From NCBI GenBank assembly GCA_035651635.1, contig DASRFK010000249.1:1-18557 (forward strand): a stretch of DNA of 18,557 bases. The letters are read 5' to 3'. The position numbers and the translations under genes are program-made. This stretch comes from JANXQE01 sp035651635 (GTDB lineage Bacteria; Verrucomicrobiota; Verrucomicrobiia; Limisphaerales; UBA8199). Numbering within the stretch: position 1 is the first letter of the stretch; each line of letters starts with the position of its first letter. The notes under the pieces were generated by a model. The model was not told where the DNA came from. It saw nothing but the letters and a program-made list of their open reading frames with translations, and made no database searches. This document shows, piece after piece, positions 8,638-15,014 of the stretch.

Positions 8638-8744
8638 CAAATCGACCCACCGAATGAGCGGCGATAACATCAGTTTTAAATTCGGACACCGGGGAACGCC
8701 ACTCATCGGTGGTCTTCATCGTTGCTCCTAGCTCCTCAGTTTCC

Positions 8745-8773
8745 TTGCCTTGGCATGGCGCTCGGGTTACTCT
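8745..8773 (+). promoter_or_regulatory. Possible sigma-70-type promoter for the antitoxin-like gene
   Basis: TTGCCT (8745-8750) and TACTCT (8768-8773) are separated by 17 bases. The match to consensus is moderate (4/6 and 3/6). Initiation about 7 bases downstream would fall on the ATG at 8780, giving a leaderless or nearly leaderless message, which would fit the lack of a ribosome binding site there. Confidence 0.25.
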
Positions 8774-8779
8774 TTCGCT

Positions 8780-8989
8780 ATGGATGTTGGCGTGCTAAAA
8801 TCTGAGCTGCAATCCCTCGAGTCGAAAGACCGCCGACAGATGATTGCATTCCTTCTGGCTTTGGAGGAAAGGGACAACCAGGCATATCGGCAGGAATTGG
8901 CCCGTCGGATTGACGATAAGGATCCGACCCATTGGATCTCGCTTGAGGAACTGGACCGGCGCTTGGACATGGGGAGCGGCAGCGACTGA
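8780..8989 (+). CDS. Antitoxin-like small helical protein
   Basis: This 69-residue acidic protein (MDVGVLKSELQSLESKDRRQ, then helices ending WISLEELDRRLDMG) is laid out like the short addiction-module proteins that accompany RelE/ParE-type toxins. These have an N-terminal helix with a 'LS.xxRxxLxxxLxxL' pattern and a C-terminal W...LE.LD.RL segment. The ATG at 8780 is taken as start; a TTG at 8750 would add ten unlikely residues. No toxin gene follows. The next frame begins with ATG overlapping the TGA stop by one base (8989) and encodes a membrane protein instead. Function is inferred only from composition and shape; it may be an orphan antitoxin or something unrelated. Confidence 0.55.
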   Translation: MDVGVLKSELQSLESKDRRQMIAFLLALEERDNQAYRQELARRIDDKDPTHWISLEELDRRLDMGSGSD

Positions 8990-9027
8990 TGGAGTATGAA
9001 CTTCTGGTGAATTTTTCGTTGGGCCAA

Positions 9028-9384
9028 ATGAAAATCTCGCGCAAAGGTGTGGTCCTTTCCAGTTTGCCAAGCGTTATGTCGCTTGGTTTGTTCTACTCCC
9101 TAGCTCTGCACATGCATCAGAGCCTTGGGACGTGGCCAGCTTCAATTGGCGAGCGAGGTTTCCCTCGATTGCTCGTTATTCATGCAAACCTCTGCGTTTA
9201 CTTTTTTATGGCGCTGGTGCTTTCGGGCGTTTTTATTGTGCCGGCAATAATCGCTGTGTGCCTCGCTACGCCGGGATGGAGGCACTCCGTCCCATATTTC
9301 GTGCTGTACGTGATGCTTTTCTTTGCCTGCTGGGGCGTCATGCAGTTCGCTCCTGAACCCTTTCTTAACTGGTGGAGAGATTGA
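9028..9384 (+). CDS. Hypothetical membrane protein with conserved-looking QFAPEPFLNWWRD tail
   Basis: From the ATG at 9028 the protein has 118 residues (MKISRKGVVLSSLPSVMSLG...). It has three or four hydrophobic segments: about residues 8-26, 51-78 (CVYFFMALVLSGVFIVPAII) and 86-104 (VPYFVLYVMLFFACWGVM). The tail is aromatic and charged. The same frame is open back to ATG 8989, which overlaps the antitoxin-like stop codon (TGATG) and would add MEYELLVNFSLGQ. The later start is preferred because the positively charged MKISRK lead is a natural start for a membrane protein, but neither site has a good Shine-Dalgarno sequence. I do not recognise a named family. Confidence 0.6.
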   Translation: MKISRKGVVLSSLPSVMSLGLFYSLALHMHQSLGTWPASIGERGFPRLLVIHANLCVYFFMALVLSGVFIVPAIIAVCLATPGWRHSVPYFVLYVMLFFACWGVMQFAPEPFLNWWRD

Positions 9385-9486
9385 AACCGCCGAGGTCCAA
9401 CCAATCGTGGCATCTGACTCCGGGATTACGCCTGTCTGCCTTTCCTGCACCGAGGGCACGGGTTGGGACCAGGTGATTGATAGGCG

Positions 9487-9588
9487 CAACTCCATTGGAG
9501 TTGAGGTGGGTCGGCCGGGGCAATACCCAGGGTAGCCTAGGCTGCGCCGGGCAACCCTGGGCTTTGAGACGGAATCCCGTTGGGATTC
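9487..9588. repeat. Three-hairpin intergenic repeat block
   Basis: Three perfect stem-loops follow in order: CAACTCCA/TGGAGTTG with one base between (9487-9503), CCCAGGGT (9526-9533) pairing with ACCCTGGG (9554-9561), and GAATCCC/GGGATTC with a 3-base loop (9572-9588). This arrangement resembles dispersed repeats of Verrucomicrobiota and Planctomycetota genomes. It lies between convergent genes (the small membrane protein and gpsA) and could serve as a two-way terminator. The rest of 9385-9614 shows no gene. Confidence 0.7.
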
Positions 9589-9614
9589 TTGCTTTTCCCA
9601 CGGCATTGTGATGG

Positions 9615-10595
9615 TCAATTCTCCGGCTTCAGATCGCGGGACATCAGGTCGCGGACGGCGCGCCCCACGTTTTTGCCTTCGTAGAGCATGGCGTAAACCT
9701 CATCGATCACTGGCGTAGTCACGCCGTGTTTACGAGCCAATTGATAGGCGGAACGCGCCGTCGGATAACCCTCGGCCACCGCGGGAGTGCTGGCAGCTAT
9801 ATCGACGGGTTTCTCACCGCGGCCGGCGCGTTCACCGAAGCCGCGGTTCCGGCTCAATTTGGAAAAGCACGTCACCATCAGGTCGCCCAAGCCGCTTAAT
9901 CCGGTGAAGGTCTCGGGTTGTGCGCCGCATGCCACCCCCAGGCGGCGAATTTCGACAATCGCCCGAGTGACCAAAGCCGCCTTGGAATTATCGCCGAACC
10001 CGAGGCCATCGCCGACTCCGGCGGCGATGGCGATAACGTTTTTGAGGGCGCCGCCGAGTTCGACACCCAGCACGTCAGTGCTGGTGTAGACACGGAAAGC
10101 GAGTCGATTGAAAAGCGCCTGGACCCGGGAAGCGGTCGGCGGATCGGAGCTGGCGGCTACGATCGCGGTGGGGACTTCGCGCGCTACTTCGATCGCAAAG
10201 CTTGGACCCGAAAGTGCAGCCACGGCGGCTTGTGGCGCCGTTTGAGACAAAACACCACACATGGTCAGGCCGCTATTGTACTCGATTCCTTTGGTGACGC
10301 TGATCACCGTGCCGGCGAAGCGCCCTAAATTACGCGTCACTTCCCGGAACGGTTGGGAAGGAACCGCCACCACAACGCACTCGGCCCCATGGATGGCCGC
10401 GCCAATATCCTTCTCCAGCAGAAGTTCTTTCGGCAGCTCGATTCCTGGAAGAAACCGTTCGTTCCGATGGGTGTGGCGGATTTCCTCAACCCATTCAGGC
10501 AAGTGTCCCCAAAGGACGACTCGGTTCGGTCCTTGCTGCAGCAAGCGGGCCAGGGCCGTTCCCCAAGCGCCTGCACCCAGAACGGTGATATTCAT
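9615..10595 (-). CDS. gpsA: Glycerol-3-phosphate dehydrogenase [NAD(P)+]
   Basis: This 326-residue protein makes sn-glycerol 3-phosphate from dihydroxyacetone phosphate for phospholipid synthesis in the cytosol. Visible motifs are the Rossmann loop GAGAWG (7-12), SVTKGIE (99-105), SGPSFA (129-134) and the catalytic-site Lys in GGALKNVIAIAAG (K185). They continue with GDNSKAALVTRA (201-212) and GLSGLGDLMVTCFSKLSRN (232-250), all standard for GpsA. Length is typical. The start ATG overlaps the TGA of plsY by four bases (ATGA), so the two are translationally coupled. GpsA product feeds PlsY directly, once acyl-phosphate is supplied by PlsX, which is not in the window. Confidence 0.97.
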   Translation of the reverse strand: MNITVLGAGAWGTALARLLQQGPNRVVLWGHLPEWVEEIRHTHRNERFLPGIELPKELLLEKDIGAAIHGAECVVVAVPSQPFREVTRNLGRFAGTVISVTKGIEYNSGLTMCGVLSQTAPQAAVAALSGPSFAIEVAREVPTAIVAASSDPPTASRVQALFNRLAFRVYTSTDVLGVELGGALKNVIAIAAGVGDGLGFGDNSKAALVTRAIVEIRRLGVACGAQPETFTGLSGLGDLMVTCFSKLSRNRGFGERAGRGEKPVDIAASTPAVAEGYPTARSAYQLARKHGVTTPVIDEVYAMLYEGKNVGRAVRDLMSRDLKPEN

Positions 10596-11257
10596 GCGGT
10601 TGTTTTTGGCGCCTCAGCGCGGGCGGCCGCCGGTTTTTGGCCGAGCCGTGTTTCTGTTCCTTTGAACAAACGCTGCATGTTGGATTTGTGCTTGTAAATA
10701 GCGAGCGCCGTCATCGCGGCGGTGATAGCGATCATGGTAAAACTCCCGCCGGTGATCCAGACGGCAAAGGGCAAAGTGAACGAGGCACAAATCGAGGCCA
10801 GCGAAACATACCGGGTCAAAGCAAGCACGATGATCCAGACGCCTAAAATAATCAGCAACGCGTACGGCACCAAGGCCACCAAAACACCGGCCGAAGTGGC
10901 GATGCCTTTGCCACCTTTAAAGCGCAGCCAACAGGTAAAATTATGACCGACAATCGCGCCGAGACCGGCCGCTATTTCCAGCCATTCCCGGTTCAGTGGG
11001 TCGGGCGTCGTTCCAAAAACGTGCCAGATCAAACGGGTTAACCCCGCGACGGCCAGGAAGCCTTTCAGTGCGTCCGCTAACAAAACCATAACCCCGGCAA
11101 CCGTGCCAAGGTACCGCAGCACGTTGGTGGCGCCGATGTTCCCACTGCCGAGAGTACGTATATCGATGCCGCGCGCTTTGCCCACGAGGAACCCGGTGGG
11201 GATCGACCCGAGCAAGTACGCCAGCAGCACAGTTAGGATGTAGCCCGAAACCGGCAC
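10592..11257 (-). CDS. plsY: Acyl-phosphate:glycerol-3-phosphate acyltransferase
   Basis: This 221-residue integral membrane enzyme transfers an acyl group from acyl-phosphate to glycerol 3-phosphate, giving lysophosphatidic acid. The family signatures are all present: LLGSIPTGFLVGK near the N-terminus, motif 1 RTLGSGNIGATNVLR (34-48), DALKG (62-66) and motif 2 GHNFTCWLRFKGGKGIATS (104-122). Motif 3 is the YKHKSNMQRLFKGTE segment after the last membrane helix. The C-terminal tail (GQKPAAARAEAPKTTA) is a little longer than usual. The start is a GTG at 11257 with AAGG a few bases upstream. It is the first gene of a plsY-gpsA operon, the ATGA overlap giving coupling; the promoter should lie in the repeat-filled gap 11258-11653. 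Confidence 0.96.
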   Translation of the reverse strand: MPVSGYILTVLLAYLLGSIPTGFLVGKARGIDIRTLGSGNIGATNVLRYLGTVAGVMVLLADALKGFLAVAGLTRLIWHVFGTTPDPLNREWLEIAAGLGAIVGHNFTCWLRFKGGKGIATSAGVLVALVPYALLIILGVWIIVLALTRYVSLASICASFTLPFAVWITGGSFTMIAITAAMTALAIYKHKSNMQRLFKGTETRLGQKPAAARAEAPKTTA

Positions 11258-11318
11258 CGCCTTACTCTATTCGCCGAAAGTTAGAAGTTGAAAGTTTAAA
11301 GTGCGTGACCAGGCAGTG

Positions 11319-11567
11319 GGACACCACTGATGAACACCGATGCTGTTGATCGGCAGAAAAGCGGCAGAGGGCTGCCGCACTCCAAAACCTTCGGTTCTCG
11401 AGGCCCGCGCCCGTGGAGCGCTTGCGTTTTGGACTGCGGCAGTCCTCTGCCGCTTTTTTCGGCTTCCAGCCAAGACCGACGCTTCTAATCCCACCCAGTT
11501 CACAGAGGCGAGTTGAAATCGATTGCCGATTTTATCAGTGTTTATCTGTGTCCATCCGTGGTTGTCC
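11319..11567. repeat. Composite repeat: outer inverted arms flanking an inner inverted-repeat element
   Basis: The outer left arm (11319-11350, CCACTGATGAACACCGATG) and outer right arm (11534-11567) are imperfect inverted copies; the reverse complement of the right arm reads CCACGGATGGACACAGAT. Between them sits the inner element 11356-11460, and 11461-11533 shows no gene. The whole block occupies the divergent gap between plsY and the dehydrogenase. It gives rise to a spurious minus-strand reading frame (11267-11668). The organisation is MITE-like or nested, but no target-site duplication was identified. Confidence 0.6.
11356..11460. repeat. Inverted-repeat element, well-preserved copy (family also at 3446-3516)
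   Basis: The left arm 11356-11388 (starting GAAAAGCGGCAGAGGGCTG) and right arm 11426-11460 are inverted copies of about 33 bp. They differ at two positions and by two extra T bases in the right arm. The spacer is 37 bases. Each arm contains its own small hairpin (CGGCAG/CTGCCG). The right arm ends in a run of six T bases, so on the plus strand the structure would look like a strong intrinsic terminator. It stands upstream of the plus-strand dehydrogenase gene. Confidence 0.75.
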
Positions 11568-11653
11568 GGCATCGGGCCGGCTAAGCCGGGAGGGACTCGC
11601 TGCCGGAACCCCATTGCACCTTGCGGCCAAAGTGGCACACTGCGCGGCGCGAC

Positions 11654-12706
11654 ATGACGACTCCTCACGCGCCGGTAAACTCAGACAACCTCAAGGTGTC
11701 GGTAATTGGCACCGGCTCTTTGGGGAAGGAACACGCCCGCATTTACAGCGAGTTAGCCGCAGCCGGGACGGTCGATTTCGTGGGTGTCTACGATTCAAAC
11801 TCGGACACCGCGCGCAAGGTCGCCGAGCGGCACCGGGTGAAAGTGTTTGGCTCACCCGCAGACGCGGCCATCGCTAGTGACGCCCTAAGCGTCGTCACTC
11901 CAACGCCAACGCATTTCGAGTTGAGCAAAGGCCTGCTCGGAGCGGGCAAGCATGTATTGGTGGAAAAACCAATGACCGACACGATTGAGAGCGCAACCGA
12001 ACTGGTGCGCCTGGCCCAACAAAACAATTGTGTATTGCAAGTTGGGCACGTCGAACGGTTCAACCCCGTTTTCAAATACCTCAAAAGCGTCGCCGCCGAA
12101 CCGCGCTTTATCGAAACTCACCGACTCTCGCCTTACCCTGCTCGCAGCACCGATATTGGAGTAGTGCTTGACCTGATGATCCACGACCTCGATGTCGTCC
12201 TGGCGTTTGTGAAGTCATCGGTTGCCAGCGTGGATGCGGTGGGCATTCCTGTGCTCAGCAACTCGGAAGACATCGCCAACGCCCGATTGCGGTTCGCCAA
12301 CGGTTGCGTGGCGAACTTGACCGCCAGCCGGATTAGCCCGGAACGGATGCGCAAGATCCGCGTGTTCAGCGGCGGCGCAATTACCAGCTACATCTCGCTG
12401 GATTACCGGGCCCAAGAGGGTTTCATTTATCGGGTGGCGCGCGAGGGCGAGGAGGAAAGCTCCTTAATAAAAAAACTGTTGCGGGCCAAAGATTCGACGA
12501 TCGTGAGCCAATTTGCCGGCAGACGGATCGTGCGCGAACCGGTGCCGATTAATAAAGAGGAACCGCTCAAACTCGAACTGGAGCATTTTATTGAGTGCGT
12601 TCGCGAACGCCGCGCACCGGACGTCAGCGGTGAATCGGCCAAGAAAGCCCTGGACCTTGCGTTTGAAATTACGCGCCAGATTCGGGCGGACGGGCTGCAT
12701 ATTTAG
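11654..12706 (+). CDS. Gfo/Idh/MocA dehydrogenase, GnnA-like (UDP-GlcNAc 3-dehydrogenase candidate)
   Basis: This 350-residue protein has the dinucleotide loop GTGSLG (19-24), EKP (104-106, the conserved Lys of the family) and the diagnostic run GHVERFNP (131-138). FIETHRLSPY and STDIGVVLDLMIHDLDV (about 152-181, His178 in the catalytic motif) follow, then DIANARLRF and CVANLTASRISPERMRKIR. This pattern is that of GnnA-like proteins linked to lipid A genes. GnnA oxidises the 3-OH of UDP-GlcNAc so that GnnB can install a 3-amino group, allowing amide-linked lipid A. GnnB and LpxA are not in the window, so the specific reaction is an inference. The ATG at 11654 is chosen over a TTG at 11621, whose extra residues are unlike the family. 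lpxB follows after 25 bases. Confidence 0.85.
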   Translation: MTTPHAPVNSDNLKVSVIGTGSLGKEHARIYSELAAAGTVDFVGVYDSNSDTARKVAERHRVKVFGSPADAAIASDALSVVTPTPTHFELSKGLLGAGKHVLVEKPMTDTIESATELVRLAQQNNCVLQVGHVERFNPVFKYLKSVAAEPRFIETHRLSPYPARSTDIGVVLDLMIHDLDVVLAFVKSSVASVDAVGIPVLSNSEDIANARLRFANGCVANLTASRISPERMRKIRVFSGGAITSYISLDYRAQEGFIYRVAREGEEESSLIKKLLRAKDSTIVSQFAGRRIVREPVPINKEEPLKLELEHFIECVRERRAPDVSGESAKKALDLAFEITRQIRADGLHI

Positions 12707-12731
12707 GTTGGGCCCAAGTTCTTGCCCTTGT

Positions 12732-13943
12732 GTGAAACCCAAAACCTTCATGGTAATTGCCGGCGAGACCAGTGGCGATATGCTGGCCGCCGAGTTGGTC
12801 CAGGCACTGCGGGCGGAACTCGCGTGCAGGCCCGCCACGGTGACCTGGGATTACCAACCCCTGGAAACCAGCCTGGAACCGCGCTTCTTTGGGGCGGGTG
12901 GACCACAAATGGCCGCCGCCGGCGTGGACTTGGCGCTGGATCTCACCGCTCACGCCGTCACCGGATTCTCGGACGTGCTGAAGAATTATGCGAAGTTTCG
13001 CCGCCTCTTCAAACAACTGCACGGCTTAGCGCTGGAGCGCGAACCCGACGCAATCATTTGCGTGGATTTCTCCGGGTTCAACCGCCGCTTCGCCCATGCG
13101 ATCAAGCAATATGTCCGGTCCCGGCAGGATTGGTTCCACGATTGGAACCCAAAAATTGTCCAATATGTCTCGCCTCAGGTATGGGCCTCCCGCGAAAGCC
13201 GCGCGTACCAAGTGGCCGAAGATTTTGATTTGTTGCTGAGCATCGTTCCGTTCGAGCCGGAATGGTACGCCGCACGCGTGCCCAAATTGCGCGTGGAGTT
13301 TATCGGACATCCAATGGTGGATAGATACGGGCCACCGGCTGCTCGGGCTGAATCGAAATCAAAGAACGATTGGCCTCAGGTGTTGCTCTTGCCAGCCAGC
13401 CGGCCCGGCGAACTGAAACGGCATCTCCCGGTTTTGCTCGGCGCGGTCGAAACGATTCGGGCGACCTTCCCGGGCACCCGAGCGCAGATGGTGCTGCCCA
13501 ACGAAGACTTGCTTCAACAGGCCAAACAAATGGGGTTGCCACAGGACCTGCGCGTGCAGGTGGGCGATATGGCCGGCGCGCTGCGCCGGGCTGACCTCGC
13601 GATTGCCAAGACGGGAACCATCACCCTCGAATGCGCTTATTTTGGCGTGCCCACGATCGCTTTGTACAAGACTTCCTGGCTCACCTGGCAAATCGCCAAA
13701 CGAATCATTACCGTCAAGTACGGGGCGATGCCCAATCTGCGCTTGAATCGCGAAGTCTATCCGGAGTTCATCCAGGACGCGGCCACAGCCGAGAACATCG
13801 CCCGCACGGCAATCGAGTTGCTGAAGGACAAGGCCAGACGAGAGAAAATCCAAGGCGATCTCACGGAAGTCATAGCATCGCTCGGATCGGGCGGGGCGGC
13901 GATAAGGGCGGCGAGGGCGATCTTGGGATTGGTTGGGACGTAG
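12732..13943 (+). CDS. lpxB: Lipid A disaccharide synthase
   Basis: This 403-residue protein, counted from GTG 12732, condenses UDP-diacylglucosamine with lipid X (2,3-diacylglucosamine 1-phosphate) to form the lipid A disaccharide at the inner membrane. Visible family features are MVIAGETSGDMLAAELV (7-23), FFGAGGPQMAAAG (52-64) and IICVDFSGFNRRFA (108-121). YVSPQVWASR (145-154), SIVPFEPEWY and FIGHPMVD (190-197) follow. The C-terminal half holds LLPASRPGELKRHLP, AKTGTITLECAYFGVPTIALY and MPNLRLNREVYPEFIQD. Two short insertions (about 31-50 and 128-140) are longer than in compact LpxB proteins. The GTG start has no clear ribosome binding site; the ATG at 12750 (MVIAGE) is an alternative. A longer open frame back to 12513 overlaps the previous gene and is unlikely. 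Confidence 0.94.
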   Translation: MKPKTFMVIAGETSGDMLAAELVQALRAELACRPATVTWDYQPLETSLEPRFFGAGGPQMAAAGVDLALDLTAHAVTGFSDVLKNYAKFRRLFKQLHGLALEREPDAIICVDFSGFNRRFAHAIKQYVRSRQDWFHDWNPKIVQYVSPQVWASRESRAYQVAEDFDLLLSIVPFEPEWYAARVPKLRVEFIGHPMVDRYGPPAARAESKSKNDWPQVLLLPASRPGELKRHLPVLLGAVETIRATFPGTRAQMVLPNEDLLQQAKQMGLPQDLRVQVGDMAGALRRADLAIAKTGTITLECAYFGVPTIALYKTSWLTWQIAKRIITVKYGAMPNLRLNREVYPEFIQDAATAENIARTAIELLKDKARREKIQGDLTEVIASLGSGGAAIRAARAILGLVGT

Positions 13944-13946
13944 ACT

Positions 13947-14002
13947 GAAACCCGAAATCCGAAATCCGAAGCCCGAGAGAAATCCGAAGCCCGAAATCCG
14001 CA
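13947..14002. repeat. Irregular tandem repeat of CCGAAATC / CCGAAGCC units
   Basis: About seven short units of the type CCGAAATC and CCGAAGCC run directly after the lpxB stop codon, some separated by GAGAGAAAT. Units are too short and irregular for a CRISPR array. Similar phrases are common between genes in Verrucomicrobiota genomes, to my knowledge. Confidence 0.6.
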
Positions 14003-14020
14003 ACCGGTTCGCGTCCCTCG

Positions 14021-14169
14021 CGTAGCGCAGGCGTTCTCGCCTGCTGTACCGCCGACTTTTAGTCGGCACGGCGGCCCCTACGGAAGTGCAGTAAAATTCG
14101 CAGCCGCCAAGCCTCCACCCCCGCAGGGTGGAAACTCTGCGGTACAGCAGACTAAAAGTCTGCGCTACG
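14021..14169. repeat. 149-bp hairpin-array element with 10-bp perfect terminal inverted repeats
   Basis: The ends CGTAGCGCAG (14021-14030) and CTGCGCTACG (14160-14169) are exact inverted copies. Inside, each hairpin has a 7-bp stem: GCAGGCG/CGCCTGC (14027-14044), GCCGACT/AGTCGGC (14051-14067), an imperfect GCAGGGT/ACTCTGC (14122-14139) and GCAGACT/AGTCTGC (14147-14163). The first two and the last are perfect. The linkers between hairpins share TGTACC or its inverse. The right end overlaps the last codons and stop of the fused Fe-S subunit gene. It lies between convergent genes. Confidence 0.75.
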
Positions 14170-15012
14170 TGGGAGGCGGCCGATGGCGGTAAGGATTCCG
14201 CGCAGTAATGCCTGGGGATTGGGGGGGCAGCCGGGGACATAGACATCGACTGGGATCACTTTATCTACGCTGCCGATCGTGGCGTAGTTTTGCCCGAAGA
14301 TGCCGCCGCTGCAACCACAGGCACCGACGGCGACCACCAGGCGCGGATCGGGGGTGGCGTTGTAGGTTTTGCGCAGGGCCAATTCCATGTTGCGCGAAAC
14401 CGGCCCGGTCACCAGGAGCATATCGGCATGACGAGGCGAGGCGACAAAATGGATGCCGAATCGCTCGATATCGTACACCGGGCTGTTGAGGCCAACAATC
14501 TCGACTTCGCAGCCGTTACAGGAACCGGCATCGACTTCGCGGATGTGCAAGGAGCGGCCAAGCGTGCGTTGGATGCCACGCTTCAGCTCGGAACCGAGCC
14601 GATCCAGGTCGAGAGGATCCCCTGCCCTGGTTTTCTCCGCAGGCTTTAGATCGGTTAGACGATTGTGTGTGCCGTCCGGATTGAGATCGTAAAGGGCGGT
14701 CGTGATGAGATCCTCGCGGCGAGTCGCAGCGAGCTCGCAGTGATGCGTCATCGTGATCGAAGGATCGGCCTCCGCGCACAAACCGCAGAAGGTGCATTTG
14801 CCCAAATCTAAAGTCGCGGTGCGTTTGGCATCGCCATCGACGCAGCTTAGCGCGCTGGTCGGACAGGCTTGGGATCCAGGTCGGGCATCTTTCCAGTTGG
14901 TAAAATCGATGGCCGGGCGGCCCCGCCCGCAGCCCGGACCTGCGTCTGGCTTTGCGGGAAACGGTCTGGTGACAATTCCTGTTCTAAAGCTTTTGCTTAG
15001 GATTTCGAACAT
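14152..15012 (-). CDS. Fused HyfH-like ferredoxin / HyfI(NuoB)-like Fe-S subunit of an Ehr-type complex
   Basis: This 286-residue protein joins two subunits that are separate in E. coli Hyf. Residues 1-110 follow HyfH/NuoI: the first cluster motif is reduced to its last cysteine (C50 in QACP), and the second reads C73-x2-C76-x2-C79-x3-D83. In two-cluster ferredoxins, C73, C76, C79 and C50 would bind one [4Fe-4S] cluster; all four ligands of the other are gone. Residues 150-280 are a HycG/NuoB-like domain with C165-x2-C168 (SCNGCEVEI), C232 (GACGCSGG) and C262 (PGCPPNP), a full set for the proximal [4Fe-4S] cluster. It should pass electrons toward the large subunit. ATG 15012 lies two bases after the large-subunit stop. 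The last five residues (RSADF) and stop lie inside a dispersed repeat. Confidence 0.88.
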   Translation of the reverse strand: MFEILSKSFRTGIVTRPFPAKPDAGPGCGRGRPAIDFTNWKDARPGSQACPTSALSCVDGDAKRTATLDLGKCTFCGLCAEADPSITMTHHCELAATRREDLITTALYDLNPDGTHNRLTDLKPAEKTRAGDPLDLDRLGSELKRGIQRTLGRSLHIREVDAGSCNGCEVEIVGLNSPVYDIERFGIHFVASPRHADMLLVTGPVSRNMELALRKTYNATPDPRLVVAVGACGCSGGIFGQNYATIGSVDKVIPVDVYVPGCPPNPQALLRGILTAIGRLPRSADF

Positions 15013-15014
15013 AG

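Noticed and set aside
11267..11668. Minus-strand frame of 133 residues (HGWTQINTDK...)
   Set aside because: It is built from the repeat block 11319-11567 and has no protein-like composition; frames of this kind are common annotation artefacts of such repeats.
12513..12731. Longer lpxB start upstream of GTG 12732
   Set aside because: The added 73 residues overlap the dehydrogenase gene and do not resemble LpxB.
13947..14002. CRISPR-like array
   Set aside because: Units are about 8 bases and irregular, there are no spacers of uniform length, and no cas gene is present.
13359..14246. Minus-strand frame of 295 residues
   Set aside because: It is the shadow of lpxB plus the repeats 13947-14169, with periodic ISGFGF residues produced by the tandem repeat.
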